A stretch of DNA of 64,000 nt from Sympetrum striolatum (taxonomy: Eukaryota; Arthropoda; Insecta; Odonata; Libellulidae): the NCBI GenBank assembly GCA_947579665.1, contig OX388351.1, positions 56,924,939-56,988,938 of the forward strand, in the 5' to 3' direction. The first letter of the stretch is position 1. Each line of letters starts with the position of its first letter. This document shows, piece after piece, positions 1 to 13,559 of the stretch. The notes under the pieces were generated by a model, which was given only the letters and a program-made list of their open reading frames with translations, did no database searches and was not told where the DNA came from. Made by a program: the position numbers and the translations under genes.

Positions 1-2009
1 ACCGCTCTTTTAACTTTTTATAGATTTTGTATCCGTCTAGACACTAAATTGTTAATTCAGAAAACATAAAATTTTAGTATTTTATCAAGTTATTGTTATG
101 CTAATTAAAATTTTGTACAAGCGAAACTCGTTGCATAACGAGAATATAAAGCGATGCATACGTAACAATGTTGGTTGACTTTAGTGAGGGACGTCGTTGA
201 AATAGATACAATACCTAAAAGAAGGACGACGTCAATGGAGTTTGTTGTAAAATTGATGAATTGAAGCATATGACCTCAATTTGATATATGTATATTGGTA
301 AATTATTTAAGGCTGCTTATGAGTTAATACCTTGAAATTAAGAATGGTTTTCACTAAATAAAGAGTATATGAAAATATTCTATATGAATGACTCCAATAG
401 AAATCTGGATGTTTTATTTTTTGAAGGCATCGGAGAAGACATTTGTTTCTTAGCGAAACATTTTTTAACCGACTTGATACTTAATTTAATAGTTTCACAT
501 AAAATGAGGTTTCACGTTTCTTCAAAAATAAATCCCTTTGAGTGGGGAGTTCAGGAACGTGCGGATAAGAACCGGAACTTTGGAACCGTTAAAAATAACC
601 CGGAAAATTAGAAAAAACAACGTGTTTCATTAACATGTCTGATGTGGCGGTACTATAGAAGTACGTTATTCTATGCACTGACGGCATTACACCATTACCC
701 TTGAACGTCCATCCATAGACAAGAACTTTACTTATTTATCGTATGTTGATTAAAGGAGACACGAGGAAATGCATTTCCTGTAGGCAATCTTCGCAAACTC
801 TTTTCACCATTTTGTCAACGTACTGACAATTCCCTATTGAAATGCACCGCAGATAAAGTTCATAACTCTTGTCAATGATAATGCATTATTAGCGAGATGG
901 AAGATGTTCGAATAATGGATAGTCATAATCCATAAGGTTGAAATGAATAGAGATAGAACATTATGCACTTCCATTTATCTCTTGGGTGCTTCGGGATTAC
1001 GCTGTTTTCTCTGCCACGCTTTATAGCTTTTCTACTAAAACAGATGTTAGCCTATCCAGGATTATGCCGTGCACTAAATATGGCGTGATCTCTTCCTACC
1101 CATGCGTAATACATTTATGGGTACATCAGATCAATAAAATCTGGTTTAAGGTAAATATGATTGGTTGCAATTTTAGAGTAAGCTATTCTAGAGGTGCTGA
1201 GCATTTTACTTTAAACAAGCTTAAAATTGATTTTTACAGACATTTTTGTATAACTGATGTAACGCTCGAAATTTATATCCATGAATCGAAAAAGATGGAA
1301 TTTATTTGCTTTAGTCATTCATTTGTACATTTAAATTTATTCACTGCTAAGCAATTTTAATTTTCTACAGAAAAGTTATAAAAACATTCCTCAAAGTAGA
1401 AACAAAGCATTCAATATTTAAATGAGCAATAGCAATTAGAAAATCATGATAAATTATAGTTTTAAATTATGATTCAGTATAATCGTTTTTATTTGAATTT
1501 ACTGATTAATATTTATTATTGGCAACTAATTTTATAAAAAAATGCAAATCATTAAAGGTCTTCGTACTTCATGTTGCAACTAAAATTTAATAGAGATAAA
1601 AAGGAGAAAATAGGAAAAATGAAATACAAGTCTTACGAACGAGTCAAAAATAATAAATCGGAGTAATGTTAAATCATTAGAGGTAGGAATTAGAATGAAA
1701 CTAGAGTATAAAACAACAAGACAGAAACAAAAATATAGAATGAATATAGTCGGCAAATACTCTATGCTGGTGGTAATCTCAGAATTATGCCAGAGGTAAC
1801 GTCAATATCTTAATTTAAATAAAATTGAATAATATTAAATATTGATAGCCAAATCAAGATTAAAGCAAATTGACAATGGGCAAGTGATAAGGAAGGAGAG
1901 CTAAGACGCTTTATAGGACCTTTATAAGCATTGGGTGGCCATTCAATGATGGGCATATTAATAAAATACAGACTTTATTTACCATCGTCGCTGGAGTACA
2001 ATCGAACTT
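1..2009. other. AT-rich non-coding stretch
   Basis: No gene, RNA gene or clear repeat is visible. The reading frames at 369-611 and 986-1360 have no recognisable domain, low-complexity AT-driven codons and no splice context, so I treat them as chance frames. Confidence 0.6.
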
Positions 2010-2610
2010 GTTAGACATTTGAAGCGGCAAAATCGTCAGAGATCAGAACCTGTGGGGCGGACGACTCAAAACAGCTTGCGCCAAAAAATCGTGTTAGCGG
2101 AAAATTGGAAGATGGATCCCTCCTTTCACAAGGATTCCGTAAAAGGGCTCACGGATTCACCGCTTAACAAAACGGCCTCTGGAGATCTCCGGATGTTTGG
2201 AGTGGGTCGGTGGGAGGGGACCGGAGGATGAGCCGGGCATCGCCGGGGAGATTCGGGAGGCAATCGGTAACCCTCTCTTCAAACCTCTGAGAAACTTCTC
2301 GGAGCATACCACGCCACTTGCGGATGGAGTCATTAGCAATGTATGGCGCCGATCGAATTAAGGGAAGGGATGAAGGGGAAGGAATGAATGGCTTATGAGA
2401 GAGTGGAGTTGGAATTAGTTTGGGGAATTTCTTAAAGGGTGGCGAGATGAGATTCGAAGACTCGCAAGAATAATAGAAATGATGGAAGAAAGGAAGATCG
2501 CGAGATATTGCACGAACTTTCTCGGGCGCGAATATAAAAAGCGGTTTTTAAATTTTACCCTTGGAGCCAACGTAACATTGCGGGACCGATGAAAATTTAA
2601 TTGGTACACT
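2010..2610. other. GC-richer non-coding island
   Basis: Base composition rises sharply against the flanks. Short open frames exist on both strands but none resembles a protein. It could be conserved non-coding DNA or an old unrecognised repeat. Confidence 0.4.
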
Positions 2611-4489
2611 TCGCGAAGATACCCATCTAATTATAGGCCGAGGAGTTCTCGTATAATTACCTTGTTAATAAAGTTTCGTCGCTTGCAAAGCGTAGTTACA
2701 TAAAATTGCGAGGCGATATCCTGTCGTAGTTAGATGGTCTCCATCAAATCTGAAAATAATTTAAAGCTAAAAATATTTCGTAATTATTCGCTCTTCATAA
2801 TTGTGTTCTTGAAAGTCTCTAATCAAAATTTATATACACAAAAGGGCCACAGAATTAATTTTGTTATCAAGGAAATAACGAAAGTATATTCAGCAATAAC
2901 ACCTGATAATTTTCACCTTCCAAAACCACCACATTCCCACAGACTGATTGAAAGGCAAACCAGAGCAGTACTAAAAATATATCGATTTTCTAAATTATTA
3001 TAATTGATCTTCATCTTCTCCAATAGAAAAATAATAGTAGCTGGATTGCAAATACATTCTTAACTAAAAAAAACTATATTTATGGAAAATTCATTATGTT
3101 ACAAAACTAAACCCTTAACTTATGTGCAGAGGGAATAATTATATTTAGGAATCTTATGAAAGCAAGATGTAATTCTCAAAACATTTCCTCTTATTCATTT
3201 CAGCAAACCTCCTGAATATTTTAAACCCTCTAAATTTCTGCATGGATATGAGTGGGTTTGTATTGATATGTTAATGCTCACGAAAATTCTGAACTCTATT
3301 AGAAGTAATTATCTATCACGCCTTCTTAGGAAATTTTCTATGAAAGTATTCTTAAGTGAAATTATTGTTCAAACCAAAAACTTCATCTTATGTCTTATCG
3401 ATATCCTGAGAAATTTGACAATCTGCCATGATTTGTTTCACCAGAAAGTACAAAAAAACACATTATTTCACGATCTACCACCAATTAGCAAAACCCATAA
3501 ACCATATCATGTAGCCATGTGTATTAAAATCAATTGAACATCAATAAATAATCAGTTACTATTATCGTAAATTAATTAATTATTAGTTATTAATTTAATT
3601 GATTTTATTTCTTTCAGTGCATTTGTGGGCGTATTCTCCCATCCCTGTGCGGGTGTTTTCCCACGAAGTGGGTTTTTTTTTCTCTTTCATCCTCCAAATA
3701 CGGAGATATTTTCCCCCACAAAACAATCCTTTCTTTTAATATTTTTCCTCTCTTTTTAGTTCTGATAATCCAGTTTTTAACATGATTATATGAATAAAAC
3801 TTACATACGTGGTTAGATGAAAGAGAGACCCACTAGAGACTAACCTCTCATTATAAATAGTTAAAATGATCGTGATAAAAATAAACAGAAGGTAGAGCCA
3901 GATTTTAAATCGTGTTATTGATGTCGTAAAGCAAGCGTTAAAAGGATTCTTCCTCTAAAAAATCATTGATTCAATTGAATGAATTGCCTTCTTAAAATAT
4001 GGTTTATGTTCCTCCAATTTCCTCTAACTTTTTACTTAAGTACTTAAACGAGTCTAGAATATCAATTATATTTTTCATAATTTGAAAGATAATTCTGCAC
4101 ATACGAACGGATAAAGAGATCGAAGAGTACCAACTTTGTTCATAGACAATATTTTTATTGTTTAAGATATTGTACCGTTTATTTTAATGACATTCTTTTC
4201 TTACGCATCATGATGATGATCCTGACGTTTTCAATAAAAAATAAGTATAACTAAGATTTCAATGCAATTCAACAGAAGCAAAAATAAAAATACTTGAAAA
4301 TTAAATTATGGATATATAGCGATTCAGCATTTAAATAAAAGATACTTTGAAATAATACTTTCTTTAATCAAAACGTTCCGAATTTGAAACGTTTATTTAC
4401 CTCTGAGTTGTAGCAGTCATAACATTTGTCTCTCAACGCTCTTTCTGTTTAAAAAAAAACGAGGCTAATATTGAATTTTCAGCCATTCC
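2611..4489. other. AT-rich non-coding stretch
   Basis: No gene or clear repeat is seen. The 89-residue frames at 2734-3003 and 3268-3537 have no family resemblance. Runs of pyrimidines occur near 3650-3760. Confidence 0.55.
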
Positions 4490-5000
4490 GTCGGAACGAA
4501 ATTATGAGAAGTTTCCGAGCAGAATGAAATTTTCTCCTGCAGTCGAGATTTCGGCGAAACTAAAAATCTCTGGGAATCACAGAAAGAAGATTTGCAGGGG
4601 ACATCCGAAGGCATGGGTGCATTGCTGTGCCCTCCTCGACCCCCACCTTCCTCCCTTTTCCATAATCCCCGACGCTCTCACCCATGAGTCCCTCCTTGCG
4701 CTCCCGGTTCCCAGGATTCCCTCCCTCCCCTCATCTCCTCTTCGTCCTCTTGTCCTAATAGAGGGCGAACCTAAGAATGTCTTTGAATTTGGAAAAAAAA
4801 TTGCCCACCGATTTCCGGTGCTCGTTTCTGAAAGAGAGCGTCAAAGCTTTGAATCTTTTGAATCGGAGATGAATAAGCCGCTTTCCTTTAGGGAAAGGAC
4901 CTCCCGCTTTCATAGGATGAAAATGCGAAATTCAAGGAGGAAGAACTTTGTCAAAAAAGCGTTCATCGCATTATATACGTAAGTTCAAACGCTGTTTCTG
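4490..5000. other. GC-richer non-coding island
   Basis: The island contains a 152-codon open frame on the plus strand (4524-4982). Its translation mixes proline/leucine-rich and charged segments with no recognisable domain. There is no splice signal pattern or related frame nearby. I regard it as a chance frame supported by raised GC, not a gene. Confidence 0.4.
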
Positions 5001-8000
5001 TAAGGTGGACTTATCGAATATGTACACAGCGGAGAAGTACTGAAATTATATCAGGCCCAGGATTTGGATTGCCTTAGTGGCTGCGAACAGTCATGTTTGC
5101 CCACTCTTTACAAGTCACAAGACGTTGGGTATTTACGTCGAATGGATTACATTTAAATTGCTTAATTGCATAGGGTAATGCTTGGGCAAAATAAAGAGAC
5201 TTTTATTTTTTCCTAATCCTTACCTCTATTGATTAAATAAATAGATATATTGCCCAATAGTAGCGCCAGTCTTACTCTGATATATCACCGTTTGTTATTC
5301 TTAAGGATTTTTAATGATGATTAACAATTTATTTATATATATCGGTTATCAATATGACAATGGATTTAATATGCCATATGATTTACATTAGGATCGAGGT
5401 TTTACTACCACTTCAAAGCTCAAATTTTCTTTGGACAAAAATTTTTGAAATATTTATGAATAGAAACGGCTCTCTGACGTTTTTTTTTTTCTTTCTAAGA
5501 TGCTATTTTGAATGAAAGAAATCTATCTTTACCAATATACAGCTGGTTAAATCGCACAAGTATATCCGATTCTTTTAAAATGTCAATACTTATTTAAACT
5601 TTTATACGAGAGTTAATTTAGTTTCCTATTATCAACTCTGAGTGGCAAATATTCAATTTAACCATGTTACCGATAGCGTCTATATTTTTAGTTCCCATTT
5701 ATCATTAGTTCTTTATTTATACCGGATGATAAGGAAAACTAGCTTACAACGTCACTTTAATTCCAAGGTTAGCTTCCGACAATTGGAATGCGACCGATCT
5801 AATTCTGGATGTCTGCGATCCCTCATTCGTACGTCATCCTTTCCGCTCACGCATTTGGATTAGTAAAACCGAGATTCCAAATCGGCGGCTGTTATCTCCG
5901 AACTAATTACGAACTCTGATGAGAAGACCGCAGAAGGGCCGTGGCGCAGAAATGCGTTCTCAAGGAAATCACGGACGATAAATACAGCTGTGGACATTCA
6001 TATCCTCTTTCAATAGAACAGCTCAAACTTTTCGGAAATTAATTCCATGAAAACTCCTTTTGCTTACAATGATAATTGCTGCGTTTCCTGATCAAATATG
6101 CATTTTTCCATTAAAGAAGTATTTTTATCCCGAATCAAAGTGTTTCTTCTCGATTTGCAAGGATTTCATTGTTGATCATTTCTTTTTACTCTTCATTCGA
6201 TGACTTCAGAGTTTTTAGATTTTTGTCTTCGATTATTTTTCAGCCTTCTATGTCCTAGTTTTCGGACATTGTTTTTTCTGGTGAATTAATTCCATTACTC
6301 GTTAAAAGAACCGTTATGTATGTGATCGATGTTATTCCTAATTCTTCCTATTTTAAAATCATTTTATAATTTTCCTATTTTAATATTTAGTATTTATACG
6401 CATGACTATGTTTATTTATGTAGTTGTGTGCGAATGCAAGTGAACATATTTAGCATGTGTATATTGAGCATTTAGTACTCTTTAAAAATTTGGATTTTCG
6501 ATTCGTTATGCCACGTGGTTTTGTCACTAACATGTTTGGCGGCTGGGGTTATTAGCAGATCATCCGGCAAGAGCATCACGATGACTTTTGTGTTGTGACT
6601 TTACAAAATACATCAAGCACATTTTCCATCCCATCACTTCTTATTACGAGTGAATACTCAATTCCAAAGCCTACATTTCCAAATTTTTCTCATTTCCATA
6701 AAAGGTTTCCATATCACCTCATCCTATGTTCAAGCCATCGTTCTAGGAAATCACAGCATATATCACACTTACAATTAGAATTGTTCCTATCAGAATGTGA
6801 AATCAAGTAAGGAACAACCGTAATTTCAATTCAACTCTACGTAAAGTGATTATATTTGGGACATAGCCGTTCCTTCCTTTTCTCAAACTTGTGATAACTT
6901 GCTTTCTATTTGCCATAATTATAACTCATACAGAAGCTCCCCCGCAAGAACTTCTCACGATAACCACAGCTTTTGGATTTACTTTCATTGAAATTCGGCA
7001 CAACCATTCTTGAAACATCACAGAAGCAGAACTTCTGGAGTTACATCGTTAGCTAAACTCAGACTGAGCATAGATCACTTAAGCCCAAGACGATAAGTTT
7101 AGATTTTCCTTGAGCTACCAGCATAACATCTTGGAAGTTACGTTGGTGGGAACAATTTATTTTTAGTATATAACATACTAATGGTACCAATAAACTGTAA
7201 TTGAAAACTATGAAAGTAATGTTATGCATATGATAAGCCCATATTAGATTATATTAAATAACAAGATTTCTTTGCGTAGTTGAATTAGGTTGAATTTTTT
7301 TCTCTGTAAACCAACTCAGTTTATTACTTTTCCTCGACAAAATCATTCAATTTCTAATCTAGCGGCATTTTTTATTCATATTACAGAAAATCAAAAATTT
7401 TACCGAAAGTCTCGGTGATAGGATTACTGTGATTCGTAAAAACTAAATAATGGTAGTAGTGAAGAAAGAAAATCGATATGCGTTTATATAAATTCTATGG
7501 ATTCTGTGGATTCAAGTGGATTAAGAATTAGAGATTTTTGAATCTTTACATACCTCAGTGATTTTTCTCTTTGGGTATTCCTGCCTTCATCATTGCATAT
7601 CATTAATATCACTTTGCCTTTTAGTGAATAATGATTGCAAAAACATTCAAAATAACGTGATGAAGTCACCATCTTTAACTGATTGTAGGTAGTTTGTTTA
7701 AAAGAGATATAGGCAAATGATGCGAGCACAGTGGTGTTTAAAGATTCCGTTTGTAAACATACAGAAGTTCATACATTTTTAATACCTCCTCATAAAGACA
7801 TCACGTAGCTCAGAGTTAGTTCGGTGCCCTTAATTGGGTTGAAACAAATCCGTTTTGCTGTTCGCCTACCTTTACTGAAATTTTAGGGTCTGTTATCATG
7901 TTTCAGGGAAAACCCACAGCAGAGAAACACCAATAGCGAGAGAATTAACAAATATGAAAACATTATGGATAACGAGCTCTCTCAGCCACGGGAAAGCTAC

Positions 8001-10020
8001 GACGAATAAAAAGAATCATGTCGTTTGCAATTACGGAGAAATTCTGCCTCGTTGCGTGCTGAAATTAAACGATAATGGCCCTTGGCCAACTTTCGTAGCA
8101 ATTTTAATGTTCATTGAATCTACCATAATACTGTTAACCTGACATCAACGAGCATACGTCAGTTTTAGATTCAAAATCAACTAGACAACATTTTAGAAAT
8201 ATAGTAAACCTTCATTTATCATTAAGGTTAGAGTAAATGGAACAAAGATGATAATGAAATAATCAAAACAAGAAGGGTTCCAAAAGGTACTATCTGTGGG
8301 TCCCTGAAAAAATATATATATGACTATTGGAATGGTCATTTGGTAATTTTTAGAAAGTCGAAAGCCCAGTTTTATTTTGTTTCGATGAACTGGACACAAC
8401 AGAGATACTAATCTCTGGCATAAAATAATAAAGAACTTTTTTTAATCTTTGCATTCTTCATCAAGTAATTCGTAATAGCAGCGATAAACCATTCGATAAG
8501 AGATAACTTTTAGTCTATCAAGGAGTGCGATGACACATTCTTAAGTAAATGTTTTCTTATAATGAAGTCATGTTAGCTCACGAGCCAAAAGGAAGTAAAA
8601 TTTCTTTTCCAAGGATCGGTCATTAAATTAATCAAATTTTCCGTAAAACTTACGCGATTTTCAGGAATATTTTCATTAATAAGAGCTTGGAGATCATTTG
8701 GTAAATGAGAAAGTGGACTAGTTACTCTTAAATTTGAGAATGAACCAGCTACTATTTCACTAAATCAACTCACAACTGAGGAAAATTTTTATCAAATGAA
8801 AGAACTTGAAGATAAGAAAATAAAAACTTAATCTATGGATTTTTAATATCTACTACCTTCATATCAAGATTATTTAAAAAATGTGTTTGTATCATTAACT
8901 AATTATTTTTTTATGTGACGAAAATGTCTAAGGTTTTTTATTCAAAATTGCGATCGGTATGATATTTATACCGTAGATACCATATATTATAATTTATATC
9001 TAGTCTATTTTCCGTTAAAAATATAGAATATTCTGCAAAATGTTGTGCTTAATTGAATTGCTCAAAGAAACGAAGGGTAAGGATTACTTTAGATCGGCTG
9101 ATTAGCACGAATATATGTGGGGAAAACTCTAGTTAATCGTACATTAAATTATTTATTTTATTCCTATTCTTCCTATTATTTTATAAGCTTTATTCGTAAC
9201 ACCCTATCAGCACTTTTCAAACACGATAATTATAACTAGGAGATAATTGCAAGAAAAACATACAAAATATCTGTGAATGAAGTGAAAAAATATATTTTAA
9301 GAAAACCTTCTTGTATAACAATAATAACTTTACCTATTATGAACTAAATTTACTTTTAGATCATCCGCAAACGAATAAAATCAATTGATTTATGTAATTG
9401 TTGCCGGTAAGAACAAAATTCAAAAATAACAGTAAACGTTGATATTGAGTTAATAGCAGCTTGGTCTTTGCTCACAGAGTCGGAAACGTTTCACAGTTTC
9501 GAATTGAAAAATTAATACTCAAAAGGTGAAAATTACCAAAATAAAAATTAATTGCGTAGTATGGAGCTAAATATCAGTTCAAGGATTTTTCTTGAGTTAT
9601 ATTAACGCCTGCACTAGATTAAATAATTGACAAAAAATTATAAAGTTACGTCTTCGATGAAAATTAGAATCGGCATTGTTGTAACCGTTTAAATTATTCG
9701 ATGTGTTACAAATAGGATATTTGTATTTGCTGTTTACACTTCAAGTGAACGAAAAAGAAAATAAAGGCGATTACAAGATCAAAACGTACTAAACAAATTA
9801 AATCCTGAATTAGGGTATAAACGTTCAAATATTTAATGGAATATACAATAATTATTACATCAGTAAATATGTTCAATCATTCTTGAAAGAAAAGCTCATA
9901 GAAAACAACTTATCTAAAACAATTTATTTAGAACTTAGCAAAGGAATTGGAAAGACATAAATTTTCCTCTGCAACAAATTTGTTGCAAATCTCAGCGTCA
10001 TTCCTGAAGTAAATTAATAA
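5001..10020. other. AT-rich non-coding stretch
   Basis: About 5 kb of AT-rich sequence with a small GC-richer patch near 5850-6000. Short open frames (for example 6595-6810, 7484-7729, 8193-8399) show no domain or codon signature. No tRNA, mobile element or tandem repeat was recognised. Confidence 0.55.
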
Positions 10021-10520
10021 GCGATATCGAGGGGAGAACGTATGGAATCAATCAGAATTCGTAGATGATAGAGTCGTACCCAATTTGGAATTTCCTCTCT
10101 CAATGTCGATGGAATAAAGGGGACTTGTTATCAACAGATGACCGTTCAGAATCGTTGTGTGTTGGGGGGAGGGGCGGAAACGGTGTGGCGGCATCGGGAA
10201 ACGCCGTTTTCCCGGAAAGAGGAGTAAGCGAGTCCGAATTAGATTAGATGTACGTGGGAGTATTTCGGGGACTCAAAGAAAAGGATCGTGGGAAAAGTCT
10301 AGACAAGGATGAGTGTGTGGTCGAAAGGAGGGGGAGAAAGGGAGAGGGCGTTATGGGATCGATTCCGGATCCGAGAGCAGCCGAAGAGGAGATGGGCACA
10401 CTCTGAGGGCCAGATGCAGGCACAGGTGGAGAGGGTCCGGAGGAAAGATACAAGAATGTGGAGCGAAAGGGAGAATGGCACGAGAGGAATGGTAAGGAGA
10501 GAAACTTGAGATGCCCTTCA
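10021..10520. other. Purine-rich GC island
   Basis: The plus strand is strongly G+A rich between about 10150 and 10500 (runs such as GGAGGGGGAGAAAGGGAGAG). Overlapping open frames on both strands are what such composition gives by default. No protein family is recognised. Confidence 0.45.
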
Positions 10521-10684
10521 ACTGTATCCTTGGAACGTATTTGATAACGTGTTAAATAAATTTGGGAAGATGCATGTACTAAGAAAGTACTACTGTAAGA
10601 TCTCCGTGCTTCTTGGACATATCCGACTGCAAACTGCGCAGCCCAAGGACTAATTTAAACTTCTTACCTCCTCCGTAAACTGCC

Positions 10685-10984
10685 TTTAAGCTGTCTACTC
10701 TCTCATTTTTGGGGAGCGGATGAGGCTTACTAGACACGATGAGGGATGGGGTAGTTTTCCATGGCCTTACTCAAAGAAAAAGAGTACTACGAGTGGAACA
10801 TGCCAACGCAAATACAGCATAATATATTAATGAATTTAAGCTGTCTACCCTCTCATTTTTGGGGACCGGATGAGGCTTACTTGTCACGATGAGGGATGAG
10901 GTAGTTTTCCATAGCCTTACTCAAGGAAAAAAAGCACTACGAGTGGAGCATGCCAACGCAAATACAGAATAACATATTAATGAA
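10685..10984 (+). repeat. Tandem duplication, two copies of a 150-bp unit
   Basis: Two head-to-tail units, 10685-10834 and 10835-10984, begin with TTTAAGCTGTCTA and end with ATTAATGAA. By hand alignment they are the same length and differ at about a dozen positions (roughly 91-92% identity). The unit has no open frame of note. It may be a dimer of a satellite-like or dispersed repeat, or a local duplication of unique DNA; further copies elsewhere cannot be judged here. Confidence 0.9.
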
Positions 10985-11967
10985 TAACATTTTGAGTACA
11001 ATTCAATATAGAGCCACCAAAATTAATTTCCAAGCAAAACTAATACCTTCATATTATTATGACTACAAGAAACCCTACGATAAAAGTAAATAAAAACTAT
11101 CTAATACGTCTTAAAAGAGGAATTTACGGACCCGCTGATATTTCTTGTATTATCTTATTCTGACGAGAAAGGAAAGGAAAATAGCTCGTTCCGAATTACA
11201 TGCACTAAGGCGTACGATGAATGAATTATAATTATATGTAATCATTTAACTAAAAAAAATCTATATATCAGCGGGGAATGGGACGGTGAATTTCTAGAAG
11301 AATATCGAGAATTTGGTATTTCCTTACATACGTTAATCAGGAAGGCTGGAAATTTTTTTTTATAGTACGGCCGTTAGAGCACGTATGGCTGCGTAATTGC
11401 GTGTACCCTGTATTCAAATTGGTAAGCATCGAAACTTTGCAAAAGAAGACAAATTTAACAGCAAACGAAGTCACTGTAGATAACTAACTCTAACATTATC
11501 ATTTGGAGTCATTATATGATACTGGGAGAAAATTATATTAAATGCCTAAGTTCGGTTCAAGCATTATTGAGTAAGTCAATTAGACTGCCTGTAAAGGCTG
11601 TAGCTTCCCCATTTCGACTTTAAAACACGCGCATTGAAACAAAAGCTGAAAATGAGCTAATGTATAATAAAATTAAAATGTAAACGATCGAATTACTTGT
11701 AACGCTGCTGCTGCACTAATGAAGCGTAACGATGTAGATCGGTTTTATTCGCCATTCGCTACACAATATGCTTCACTAATTAGATGTAATAACAACAGAA
11801 AGTATATTTAAATTATTTTTTTACAGACATATCTAGGTTTTTTAACGAAATTGATTACTTAATTTAAGAATGAATGAACTGAAAAAATCGTCATTAATAA
11901 ACCAACTTTGAGTAAAGAAGAATCAATTCAATCGAAGAAGCCTTAACCTAGTGGAACTCCGTAACCA
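10985..11967. other. AT-rich non-coding stretch
   Basis: No gene, RNA gene or repeat recognised. Confidence 0.5.
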
Positions 11968-12049
11968 GGATCGTATTAATTAAAAGATGCAAATTCCACA
12001 AAAACAAAATCGTTTCTGTGGAATTTGCATATTTTTTAAAATATGATCC
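11968..12049. repeat. Short foldback (imperfect inverted repeat)
   Basis: The arms run inward from GGATC at 11968 and its complement GATCC ending at 12049. The best paired part is ATGCAAATTCCACA (from 11987) against TGTGGAATTTGCAT (to 12030), with a short loop around 12006-12011. It looks like a small MITE relic or structured hairpin. No target-site duplication is evident. Confidence 0.65.
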
Positions 12050-12885
12050 CGATTAAGGAAGAATCTTTTACTTAAAGGTGGACATATTTTTGTTTTGGTG
12101 TCATCATTCCCTACTTTTCATACTTTTATACGGCATTTGGAATTCTTTTATCGTCTCGTGGTCATTTTGTTTTATTTAGGTAATAAAGGGAAGATAATGG
12201 GATTGAGAAGAGGCGAGGGACAAAGCAGGTGTACGGCCGAGGAGAAAGGAAAGGGGATAATGGGAGACTGAAGGAGCAGAAATTGGATTTGATATGGCGG
12301 TCTACGAAGAGGATAAGGTAGATGAAGGAGTGATGATGAAAGGAGAAGAAATGGGAACAAAGATATAAAGAGTCTGAACTTTTTTGGGCCCAGTCCGTCC
12401 CTTTCACCGCAATTCGGAGAGTATCATTTTTCGCTTCCAAATATTGACTGAGGCTAGGAAAGGATAATGCCGAAATAATATGCACTTGATTTTGAAATTA
12501 TTCTTTGTAAAGGTCATCAGGGGTCACATTAAGAGCGAGCAATAATAATTATCGAACATTGTTTTTCTGTTGACTTTGTTTGTTTTCTGCCTTTTTTGAA
12601 ACATAAGTGTGGCGGAAGCGTTGTAAAATTAGTATTTAAAAGAAAATTTAGATTATTCACAATATAAAATTGATAAAAATCATTACTGAATAATTAATAT
12701 AACAATATTATATAAAACGTTTTACCACAATAATGCTAAATACTTTTTACACATCTTTATGATATTCTATTGAGGTACTGTAAGTTTGTTTACAACCCAC
12801 TTAATTTCAATCCCTACGCAACCAATACCTCCGATAGTTTAGATAAAACTTAATTTGACAACTAGTAATTTTAGTAAATATAAAC
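12050..12885. other. Non-coding stretch with a purine-rich patch
   Basis: A G/A-rich patch lies at about 12180-12360; its antisense frames (12162-12485, 12172-12360) are Ser/Phe/Leu-rich low-complexity translations and are not accepted as genes. The remainder is AT-rich with nothing recognised. Confidence 0.5.
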
Positions 12886-13073
12886 ATTCAGTGGTGAACC
12901 ATCGTAATCAAACACTTAGTAACTTCCACAGTTTTATTTCAAACGACCGGTTTCGTCAACGAGTTGACATCTTCAGGTGTCACCTGAAGATGTCAACTCG
13001 TTGACGAAACCGGTCGTTTAAAATAAAATTGTGGAAGTTACTAAGTGTTTGATTACGATGGTTTATACTGAAT
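12886..13073. repeat. Nearly perfect foldback element
   Basis: Two 83-base arms, 12897-12979 and 12981-13063, are reverse complements around a single central base at 12980. I count only two mismatches, so the element is young or maintained. Beyond a short unpaired step, ATTCAGT (12886-12892) and ACTGAAT (13067-13073) extend the symmetry. Each arm carries the palindrome ACCGGT and the string GACGAAACCGGTCG. No protein frame is present. The structure fits a foldback transposon or a recent inverted duplication of a repeat fragment. Confidence 0.93.
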
Positions 13074-13559
13074 TCCACCAAGTGAGGATAGAACATATTA
13101 ATTATATTCAATGGTGAAATAGACTTTCTCGAAAGGAATCAATATTCATCTATGAATGACATGAATCGACAAAACTTTGAGCTCAAAATGAGTTCGGAAA
13201 TTCACCCATTTCGTAATTGTTTTCTTTTTATATTTTTGCACAATTAAAATATTCTGTAGCCTTCGATATAGAAAGAGGTCATCGACTAGAGGTACTCATC
13301 GACTTTTAGGAATATAAAAACCCAAAAACCTTGCTTTTTTATATTATTGGTAGTTAATACTGAAATAGTATCAGAGCAAGTCTCACCAAAATGAATCAGC
13401 TACTAAAATCATGAACTGGAGACGTGAATCGTAGTAAAATAAAAAATGAAAAGACACATTTTACATCTGAATAACACCAAAACCTGGTAGCATTTATATC
13501 AAACGTCTTTGGCAGTCCACATTTTCAAAGCTCAATTCACGGGAAATACCATCAATATA
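13074..13559. other. AT-rich non-coding stretch
   Basis: No gene or repeat recognised. Confidence 0.5.

Noticed and set aside
4524..4982. 152-codon plus-strand frame as a gene
   Set aside because: No family resemblance; its second half is Arg/Ser/Phe-rich and looks compositional.
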